From Streptomyces sp. ISL-94 (lineage in GTDB: Bacteria > Actinomycetota > Actinomycetes > Streptomycetales > Streptomycetaceae): a stretch of DNA of 64,000 nt. Made by a program: the position numbers and the translations under genes. The notes beneath the pieces were generated by a model that searched no databases, was not told the origin of the DNA, and saw nothing but the letters and a program-made list of their open reading frames with translations. The stretch covers positions 16,088-80,087 of the forward strand of contig NZ_JAGGOZ010000008.1 of the NCBI RefSeq assembly GCF_018614075.1, read 5' to 3'. This document shows, piece after piece, positions 57,921 through 64,000 of this stretch; the stretch's first letter is position 1, and each line of letters opens with the position of its first letter.

Positions 57921-59834
57921 ATGGCTCAAGTGGAACGGCAGCAGTGGGACGTGGTGGTGGTCGGCGCGGGCGGCGCCGGGCTGCGGGCCGCGATCGAGGC
58001 CCGCGAGCGCGGCGCCCGTACGGCCGTGATCTGCAAGTCCCTCTTCGGCAAGGCCCACACGGTGATGGCCGAGGGCGGGATCGCCGCCTCCATGGGCAAC
58101 GTCAACGAGGGCGACAACTGGCAGGTGCACTTCCGCGACACGATGCGCGGGGGCAAGTTCCTCAACCAGTGGCGGATGGCGGAGCTGCACGCGAAGGAGG
58201 CCCCGGACCGGGTCTGGGAGCTGGAGACCTGGGGCGCGCTCTTCGACCGCACGCCGGACGGCAGGATCTCGCAGCGCAACTTCGGCGGGCACGAGTACCC
58301 GCGGCTCGCGCACGTGGGGGACCGCACCGGCCTGGAGCTGATCCGCACCCTCCAGCAGAAGATCGTCCAGCTCCAGCAGGAGGACTTCAAGGAGTACGGG
58401 GACTACGAGGCCCGGCTCAAGGTCTTCCAGGAGTGCACGGTCACGCGGGTGCTGAAGGACCGCGGCCTGAGCGGCGGAGAGAGGGTCTCGGGGACCTTCT
58501 GCTACGAGCGCGAGTCCGGCCGCTTCTTCGTGCTGGAGGCCCCCGCGGTGGTCCTGGCCACGGGCGGGATCGGCAAGTCCTTCAAGACCACCTCGAACTC
58601 GTGGGAGTACACGGGCGACGGCCACGCGCTGGCCCTGCTCGCGGGCGCGCCCCTGCTGAACATGGAGTTCGTGCAGTTCCACCCCACGGGCATGGTCTGG
58701 CCGCCTTCGGTGAAGGGCATCCTCGTCACCGAATCCGTGCGCGGCGACGGCGGGGTCCTGCGCAATTCCGAGGGCAAGCGGTTCATGTTCGACTACATCC
58801 CCGACGTGTTCAAGGAGAAGTACGCCGAGTCGGAGGAGGAGGGCGACCGCTGGTACGAGGACCCGGACCACAACCGGCGTCCGCCCGAGCTGCTGCCGCG
58901 CGACGAGGTGGCCCGGGCCATCAACTCCGAGGTGAAGGCCGGCCGCGGGTCCCCGCACGGCGGGGTCTTCCTGGACGTCTCCACCCGCATGCCGGCGGAG
59001 AAGATCAAGCGGCGGCTGCCGTCCATGTACCACCAGTTCAAGGAGCTGGCGGACGTGGACATCACCGCGGAGCCGATGGAGGTCGGCCCGACCTGCCACT
59101 ACGTGATGGGCGGGATCGCGGTCGACTCGGACACCGCCGCGACGGTCGGCGTCCCGGGGCTCTTCGCCGCGGGCGAGGTCGCGGGCGGGATGCACGGCTC
59201 GAACCGCCTCGGCGGGAACTCCCTCTCCGACCTGCTCGTCTTCGGCCGCCGGGCCGGTCTGCACGCGGCGGAGTACGCCTCGGGGGCCGGCGCACGCCCG
59301 GCGGTCACCCAGTCCGAGATCGACGCGGCGGCGGCGGAAGCCCTGGCCCCCTTCCACGCGGAGGACGGCGCGGAGAACCCGTACACCCTCCACCAGGAGC
59401 TCCAGACGACCATGAACGACCTGGTCGGCATCATCCGCCGCGAGGGCGAGATGGCCGAGGCCCTGGAGAAGCTGGCGGCCCTGCGCGTACGGGCGGCGCG
59501 CGCCGGGGTCGAGGGGCACCGCCAGTTCAACCCGGGCTGGCACCTGGCGCTGGACCTGCGGAACATGCTGCTGGTCAGCGAGTGCGTGGCCCGCGCGGCC
59601 CTGGAGCGCACCGAGAGCCGGGGCGGGCACACCCGCGAGGACTGCCCGGCGATGGAGCGCGACTGGCGCCCGGTGAACCTGCTGTGCCGCCCCGTCGACC
59701 CGGCCCCTGCGGATCCCGCAGCCGACCGGATCGCCCTGGTCCGCACCCGCACCGACCCCATCCGCCCGGACCTGCTCGCGCTGTTCGAGAAGGAAGAGCT
59801 GGTCAAGTACCTCGCCGAAGAGGAGCTCTTCTAG
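57921..59834 (+). CDS. sdhA: Succinate dehydrogenase/fumarate reductase flavoprotein subunit
   Basis: This 637-residue FAD subunit oxidises succinate to fumarate on the cytoplasmic face of the membrane. It has the dinucleotide motif VVVGAGGAGLRAAIEARERG, the flavin-binding His in GKAHTVMAEGG (about residue 45), the substrate loop around FVQFHPTGMVWP, TNSWEYTGDGHALALLAG and GSNRLGGNSLSDLLVFGRRAG. The C-terminal capping domain includes NLLCRPVDPAP. ATG 57921 follows one base after the membrane subunit stop. The TAG at 59832-59834 overlaps the Fe-S subunit GTG. Confidence 0.93.
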   Translation: MAQVERQQWDVVVVGAGGAGLRAAIEARERGARTAVICKSLFGKAHTVMAEGGIAASMGNVNEGDNWQVHFRDTMRGGKFLNQWRMAELHAKEAPDRVWELETWGALFDRTPDGRISQRNFGGHEYPRLAHVGDRTGLELIRTLQQKIVQLQQEDFKEYGDYEARLKVFQECTVTRVLKDRGLSGGERVSGTFCYERESGRFFVLEAPAVVLATGGIGKSFKTTSNSWEYTGDGHALALLAGAPLLNMEFVQFHPTGMVWPPSVKGILVTESVRGDGGVLRNSEGKRFMFDYIPDVFKEKYAESEEEGDRWYEDPDHNRRPPELLPRDEVARAINSEVKAGRGSPHGGVFLDVSTRMPAEKIKRRLPSMYHQFKELADVDITAEPMEVGPTCHYVMGGIAVDSDTAATVGVPGLFAAGEVAGGMHGSNRLGGNSLSDLLVFGRRAGLHAAEYASGAGARPAVTQSEIDAAAAEALAPFHAEDGAENPYTLHQELQTTMNDLVGIIRREGEMAEALEKLAALRVRAARAGVEGHRQFNPGWHLALDLRNMLLVSECVARAALERTESRGGHTREDCPAMERDWRPVNLLCRPVDPAPADPAADRIALVRTRTDPIRPDLLALFEKEELVKYLAEEELF

Positions 59835-60607
59835 TGACTACCTACGACGCACGCTTCCGGATCTGGCGGGGCGACGCCGAGGGCGGGGAACTGCGGGACT
59901 TCACCGTCGAGGTGCACGACGGGGAGGTGGTGCTGGACATCGTCCACCGGCTCCAGGCCACCCAGGCCTCGGACCTCGCGGTGCGCTGGAACTGCAAGGC
60001 GGGCAAGTGCGGCTCGTGCAGCGCGGAGGTCAACGGCCGACCGCGGCTGATGTGCATGACCCGCATGTCGACCTTCGAGCCGGACGAGACGATCACGGTC
60101 ACCCCGCTGCGGGCCTTCCCGGTCGTCCGCGACCTGGTGACGGACGTGTCCTTCAACTACCAGAAGGCGCGCGAGGTCCCGGCCTTCGTGCCGCCGGAGG
60201 GGGTGGCCCCGGGCGCGTACCGGATGCAGCAGGTCGACGTGGAGCGCTCGCAGGAGTTCCGCAAGTGCATCGAGTGCTTCCTGTGCCAGGACACCTGCCA
60301 CGTGGTGCGTGACCACGAGGAGAACAAGACGGCCTTCGCGGGCCCGCGCTTCCTCATGCGGGTGGCGGAGCTGGACATGCATCCCCTGGACGCGGCGTCG
60401 GAGGCGGGCCTGGACCGCAAGCGAACCGCCCAGGAGGAGCACGGGCTCGGCTACTGCAACATCACCAAGTGCTGTACGGAGGTCTGCCCCGAGGGCATCA
60501 AGATCACCGACAATGCCCTGATCCCGCTGAAGGAGCGGGCGGTGGACCGCAAGTACGACCCGCTGGTGTGGCTGGGCAGCAGGATCCGGCGGCGTTCGGA
60601 GCCGTAG
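59834..60607 (+). CDS. sdhB: Succinate dehydrogenase/fumarate reductase iron-sulfur subunit
   Basis: This 257-residue subunit carries three clusters that pass electrons from FAD to the membrane quinone site. A 2Fe-2S ferredoxin-type domain has CKAGKCGSCSAEVNG and a later MCM Cys. The second domain has CIECFLCQDTCHVV for the 4Fe-4S and the C-terminal CNITKCCTEVCPEGI for the 3Fe-4S. GTG 59834 overlaps the sdhA stop by 1 base (TAGTG). It closes the operon. The anchor, flavoprotein and Fe-S order matches mycobacterial Sdh1. Confidence 0.93.
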   Translation: MTTYDARFRIWRGDAEGGELRDFTVEVHDGEVVLDIVHRLQATQASDLAVRWNCKAGKCGSCSAEVNGRPRLMCMTRMSTFEPDETITVTPLRAFPVVRDLVTDVSFNYQKAREVPAFVPPEGVAPGAYRMQQVDVERSQEFRKCIECFLCQDTCHVVRDHEENKTAFAGPRFLMRVAELDMHPLDAASEAGLDRKRTAQEEHGLGYCNITKCCTEVCPEGIKITDNALIPLKERAVDRKYDPLVWLGSRIRRRSEP

Positions 60608-60637
60608 CGCGCCCCGGCCGCTCACCGCGCGGGAGGT

Positions 60638-60677
60638 GCCCCCTGGGAGAACGCCGTATGACGTGATGCCAGGGGGC
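60638..60677 (+). terminator. Hairpin terminator of the sdh operon
   Basis: GCCCCCTGG (60638-60646) pairs with CCAGGGGGC (60669-60677) around a 22-base loop, 30 bases past the sdhB stop. Confidence 0.65.
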
Positions 60678-60757
60678 TTCGCTGCGGGGCGTCCCCACCG
60701 CCGGGCGGTGCGCGTCTCCGGGTGCGGGGGCGGGAGAGCGACCATAGCCTCCCCTAT

Positions 60758-62887
60758 GTGACCCTGCCGATTCCGCCGAAGCGACGTACCGCCACCGCCC
60801 GCATATCCGTACGGGCCGCGCTCGCCCTCGCCTGCGGGCTGCTGGCGCTCGGCTGGGGGGTGGCCGGGGCGCCGCCCGCGCGGGCGGACGATCCCGTCAC
60901 CCTTTCGCAGCAGGGGCAGATCACCGACCGCGTCGGGGCGCTGGGCGACCGCAAGGCGGCCGTCACCGCCGCGCTCGACAAGCTGTACGCCGACCGGAGG
61001 ATCCAGCTCTTCGTGGCGTACGTACGCGACTTCTCCGGGCGCTCGTCCCAGAGCTGGGCCGATGCCACCGCCGAGAAGAACGGCCTCGGCCAGAACGACG
61101 TCCTGCTGGCCGTGGCGACCGGGGCCCGGCAGTACGCCTATTCGGCCGCCGTCGACTCCGGTTTCACCGAGCAGCAGCTCGCGACCGTCGCGCAGACCGC
61201 CATCGAGCCGGCCCTGAGGCAGAACGACTGGGCGGGCGCCGCCATCGGCGCGGCCCACGGCTACGACGCGGTGCTCGGCGGACTGCCCGTACCCGTGCCC
61301 GCCATCACCCCCGGCCAGGCCGATCCCGGCGGCGGGGCGAGCGGCGGGAGCGGGGCAGGGGACTTCGTGCTGCCGGTGGTCGCGGTCGGCGCGGCCGGGG
61401 CGCTCGGGGCGTACGCGTACCGCCGCCGCAAGCGCAAGGACGCCGTGATCGGTGCCGGCGGCCGGGGTACGACGACCGGGCCGGGCTGGCCCGAGGGGGC
61501 GCCTGACCGGCTCCCGCTGCCGGAACTGGACGCCCGGGCCAAGGCGCTGCTGGTGGAGAGCGACGACTCCGTCCGTACGAGCACCGAGGAGCTCGGTTTC
61601 GCGTCGGCGCAGTTCGGCGACGAGGCGGTCGTCCCCTTCACCGAGGCCGTGGAGTACGCGAAGGGCGAGCTGACGCAGGCCTTCCGGCTGCGCCAGCAGC
61701 TCGACGACGCCTACCCGGAGGACGACGCGACCCGGCGCCGGATGCTGGACGAGATCGTCGCCCGGTGCACGGAGGCGAACCGGCGGCTGGACGCGGAGTC
61801 GGCGGACTTCGACCGGCTGCGGGACCTGGAGAAGAACGCCCCGCAGGCGCTGGCGACCGTGGAGGCGCACTTCCGGGCGCTGACCGGGCGCACCACGACG
61901 GCCGAGGCGACCCTGGCCGCGCTGGCGCGGCGGTACGCGGACTCCGCGTCCGCGCCGGTCGCCTCCCACCCCGAACAGGCGAAGGACCGGCTGCTGTTCG
62001 CCACCACCCACCTCGGTGAGGCCCGCGCGGCCGTGGACGGCGGCGACAACGGCAGGGCGGCCGTGCACGTACGGGCCGCCGAGGGCGCGGTGGACCAGGC
62101 CGCGACCCTGGTCGACGCGGTCGAGCGGCGGGCGCGGGAGCTGGCGGAGGCGGCCGGCAAGCTGCCGGGCGCCCTGAACGAGACGGAGACCGACCTCGCC
62201 GACGCGCACGGTCTGCTGAGCGGCACGCCGGCGGAGGTGCCCACGGCCGATCTCCAGGGCCGCATCGGCCGGGCGGACGCGGTACTGGCCGACGTACGGC
62301 AGGAGCAGGCGGCCGGCCGGTACGACCCGATCGACGCCCTGCGGCGCGTGGAGGAGGCCGACGCGGCTTTGGACGAGGCCCTGGCCGGGGCGCGGGAGCG
62401 GGAGTCCGGCCGGCAGCGGGCGGCGGCCCTGCTCGACCAGGCCACGCTCTCGGCGCGCAGCGCGATCGGCGCGGCCGCGGACTACGTCACCACCAGCCGG
62501 GGCGCGGTCGGCAGCCAGGCCCGGACCCGGCTGGCGGAGGCGCAGCGGCACCTGGAGCGGTCGGCGTCGCTGACCGGGTCCGACCCGGCGGCCGCGCTGG
62601 CGGAGGCGCAGCGGGCGGACGCGCTGGCCCGGCAGGCGCAACAGCTGGCGGAACAGGACGTACGGGGCTTCCAGAACCCGTACGGCGCCGGGCGCTCCGC
62701 CGGCGGCGGCCGGGGCGGCGCGGTGCTCGGCGGGATCATCCTCGGCGAGCTCCTGCGGGGCGGCGGGATCGGCGGTTTCGGCGGCGGGGGCGGTTTCGGC
62801 GGCGGGGGCGGGGGCGGAGGCCGTGGCCCGGGGTCCTTCGGCGGCGGCGGAACCCGCGGCCGGATGGGCGGCGGCGGCCGTTTCTGA
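60758..62887 (+). CDS. TPM-domain membrane protein with coiled coil and Gly-rich tail
   Basis: This 709-residue protein has a signal peptide (VRAALALACGLLALGWGVAG, cleavage about residue 35) and a TPM (TLP18.3/Psb32/MOLO-1) domain (about 40-180: RVGALGDRKAAVTAALDKLY, NGLGQNDVLLAVATGARQYA). A membrane helix (DFVLPVVAVGAAGALGAYAY) near 205-220 precedes a long cytoplasmic coiled coil (FTEAVEYAKGELTQAFRLRQ onward, 280-620). The Gly-rich tail is GGGGFGGGGGGGGRG. TPM-domain proteins are linked to membrane-protein and photosystem repair. GTG 60758 has TAGCCT ending 7 bases upstream and no ribosome binding site. pspA follows after 54 bases. Confidence 0.85.
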   Translation: MTLPIPPKRRTATARISVRAALALACGLLALGWGVAGAPPARADDPVTLSQQGQITDRVGALGDRKAAVTAALDKLYADRRIQLFVAYVRDFSGRSSQSWADATAEKNGLGQNDVLLAVATGARQYAYSAAVDSGFTEQQLATVAQTAIEPALRQNDWAGAAIGAAHGYDAVLGGLPVPVPAITPGQADPGGGASGGSGAGDFVLPVVAVGAAGALGAYAYRRRKRKDAVIGAGGRGTTTGPGWPEGAPDRLPLPELDARAKALLVESDDSVRTSTEELGFASAQFGDEAVVPFTEAVEYAKGELTQAFRLRQQLDDAYPEDDATRRRMLDEIVARCTEANRRLDAESADFDRLRDLEKNAPQALATVEAHFRALTGRTTTAEATLAALARRYADSASAPVASHPEQAKDRLLFATTHLGEARAAVDGGDNGRAAVHVRAAEGAVDQAATLVDAVERRARELAEAAGKLPGALNETETDLADAHGLLSGTPAEVPTADLQGRIGRADAVLADVRQEQAAGRYDPIDALRRVEEADAALDEALAGARERESGRQRAAALLDQATLSARSAIGAAADYVTTSRGAVGSQARTRLAEAQRHLERSASLTGSDPAAALAEAQRADALARQAQQLAEQDVRGFQNPYGAGRSAGGGRGGAVLGGIILGELLRGGGIGGFGGGGGFGGGGGGGGRGPGSFGGGGTRGRMGGGGRF

Positions 62888-62941
62888 CACCGCGTGCGCA
62901 TCGCGGGACCCGTTACGCACACCACACAAGGAGAGACCCCG

Positions 62942-63661
62942 ATGAGCAAGCAGACCATCCTCGGCCGCGTCACCCAGCTCGCCAAGGCCAACATCAACGC
63001 CCTGCTGGACCAGGCGGAGGACCCGCAGAAGATGCTGGACCAGCTGATCCGCGAGTACTCGAACAACATCTCGGAGGCCGAGCAGGCGGTCGCGACGACG
63101 ATCGGCAACCTGCGGATGCTGGAGGCGGACCACAAGGAGGACGTGGAGGCGGCCGCCGAGTGGGGCCGCAAGGCCTTGGCCGCGAGCCGGAAGGCGGACG
63201 AGCTGCGGGCGGCGGGCTCGACGGCGGACGCGGACAAGTTCGACAACCTGGCGAAGGTGGCGCTGGGCCGGCAGATGCAGTCGGAGAAGGAGGCGGGGAC
63301 GGCGGAGCCGGCGATCGCGGCCCAGACGGTGGTCGTGGACCAGCTCACGTCGGGTCTGGACTCGATGAAGTCGAAGCTGACGGAACTCCAGGCGAAGCGG
63401 GACGAGCTGGTGGCCCGGGCGAAGACCGCGCAGGCGCAGAACACGATGCTGGACGCGGTGAAGAACATCGACGTCATGGACCCGACGAGCGACCTGAACC
63501 GCTTCGAGGAGAAGGTCCGCCGCGAGGAGGCGATGGCACTGGGCAAGCAGGAGCTCGCCGCCTCGTCCCTGGACGCGCAGTTCGAGTCCCTGGAGGACCT
63601 GGGCAAGGCCTCGGAAATCGAGGCCAGACTCGCCGCCCTCAAGTCAGACAAGGCCGCCTGA
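62942..63661 (+). CDS. pspA: PspA/IM30 family membrane-stress protein
   Basis: This 239-residue PspA family protein forms membrane-bound ESCRT-III-like polymers that protect the inner membrane. It is almost wholly helical: LGRVTQLAKANINALLDQAE (N-terminal amphipathic helix region), LDQLIREYSNNISEAEQAVA, VDQLTSGLDSMKSKLTELQA and the C-terminal FEKVRREEAMALGKQELAAS. ATG 62942 follows AGGAGAG with a normal spacer. The length matches PspA. It directly follows the TPM-domain gene, suggesting one stress operon. Confidence 0.9.
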   Translation: MSKQTILGRVTQLAKANINALLDQAEDPQKMLDQLIREYSNNISEAEQAVATTIGNLRMLEADHKEDVEAAAEWGRKALAASRKADELRAAGSTADADKFDNLAKVALGRQMQSEKEAGTAEPAIAAQTVVVDQLTSGLDSMKSKLTELQAKRDELVARAKTAQAQNTMLDAVKNIDVMDPTSDLNRFEEKVRREEAMALGKQELAASSLDAQFESLEDLGKASEIEARLAALKSDKAA

Positions 63662-63672
63662 CCCTCCCGGGG

Positions 63673-63815
63673 GCAATCCAGCCCCGCCGGCGTGTCAGGT
63701 GCGGGGTCTGGGGCGGAACCCCGGAGCCGGCCCGCAGGGAACCTTCGGCGCGAGCCAAGGTCCAGCCCCGGCGGCCATTGAGGCGCGACGGGCCGGGGGC
63801 CGGCCCCCGGGAGGG
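63673..63815. repeat. Diverged dispersed repeats after pspA
   Basis: CAGCCCCGCCGGCGTGTCAG (about 63679-63698) and CAGCCCCGGCGGCCATTGAG (about 63763-63782) are altered copies of the repeat seen near 45,340. GGGGTCTGGGGCGGAACCCC lies between them and may act as a terminator. Confidence 0.7.
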
Positions 63816-64000
63816 GTTGGAACTGCTGTCTGGTGACTGGGTTTGAGTGTGTTCTGGCGTGGATTAGTGAGTGCCTCGTCCGTGGTGGTGGGTCGATGCC
63901 GGGCGGGAACGGAGGTTCTTGCATCGAATGGGTGACCTCTGTTGGGGGTGGTCGTTGGGTGGGGGATGGGTTCTTTCGGTACCGGGGTGGGTGCTGGGTG
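63816..64000. other. G/T-rich right end of window, no gene seen
   Basis: The last 185 bases are strongly G+T-rich on the plus strand (for example GGGTGGGGGATGGG and TGGTGGTGGG) with little C, unlike all the coding DNA here. No credible ORF, RNA gene or repeat array was recognised. It may be the edge of a mobile element or an unusual intergenic region. Confidence 0.5.

Noticed and set aside
59831..63133. Long minus-strand open frame over sdhB, TPM and pspA
   Set aside because: It runs antisense to three clear gene families; its Arg/Ala/Pro/Gly-rich composition is that of a shadow frame.

Overview
The window is a 64 kb piece of a Streptomyces-type actinomycete chromosome. The support is very high G+C, many GTG and TTG start codons, strong GGAG/AGGAGG ribosome binding sites mixed with apparently leaderless genes, MshB of the actinobacterial thiol mycothiol, DUF3117, DUF6113 and DUF6758 proteins, and short dispersed repeats typical of Streptomyces intergenic DNA. 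From memory, the gene order follows, with gaps, the Mycobacterium tuberculosis block from typA-lpqW through mshB, fdxC-aminotransferase, dapE, the LOG gene, folP2, the DivIVA-like gene, tagA, methyltransferase-sigE-rseA-htrA-tatB, mrp, the Rv1231c/Rv1232c pair and corA. It is therefore mostly old core chromosome.

Bases 1-10,250 hold a truncated alpha/beta hydrolase, a 50-residue protein, MarC, a PHP-domain protein, a DUF6758 protein, a suppressor-of-fused protein, CorA with a structured leader, a lipoprotein, a soluble MgtE-N/CBS protein overlapped by a DUF1003 membrane protein, and Mrp. Bases 10,239-18,190 hold the envelope-stress unit (ECF sigma factor, zinc anti-sigma factor, HtrA, TatB, divergent O-methyltransferase). 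They also hold a PAP2-family gene broken by two frameshifts, DUF3117, an enoyl-CoA hydratase and tag. Bases 18,187-27,260 hold folP2, a LOG-family gene, a TnpB remnant, dapE, a secreted-protein gene, dapC-fdxA, a GNAT enzyme and a SirB1-type protein.

Bases 27,261-30,713 are the only clearly foreign stretch. They contain an IS3-type fragment, a truncated glycosyltransferase-methyltransferase, a decayed rmlC and a complete but inactivated IS1380-family element whose CTAG target duplication overlaps the stop codon of the next gene. Bases 30,714-34,198 are an ABC exporter with a DesK/DesR-type two-component system. Next come a large proline-rich membrane-anchored protein, DUF6113, mshB, and two tandem paralogous five-gene oligopeptide (Opp) importers separated by a GNAT gene. 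The right end has typA, an LpqW-like lipoprotein, a three-subunit succinate dehydrogenase/fumarate reductase, and a TPM-domain protein beside PspA.

The genes fit three themes: envelope and stress biology (sigma factor/anti-sigma/HtrA/TatB, PspA/TPM, LpqW, lipoproteins), metal and peptide transport (CorA, MgtE-like, two Opp systems), and core metabolism (lysine/diaminopimelate, mycothiol, Fe-S carrier, Sdh, base-excision repair). No rRNA, tRNA, CRISPR array, origin or biosynthetic gene cluster was seen. The oddest signals are copied gene 3' ends lying downstream of three genes, a set of -10-like hexamers 6-7 bases before start codons that lack a ribosome binding site, the MgtE-N/DUF1003 pair, and the IS insertion at a stop codon.
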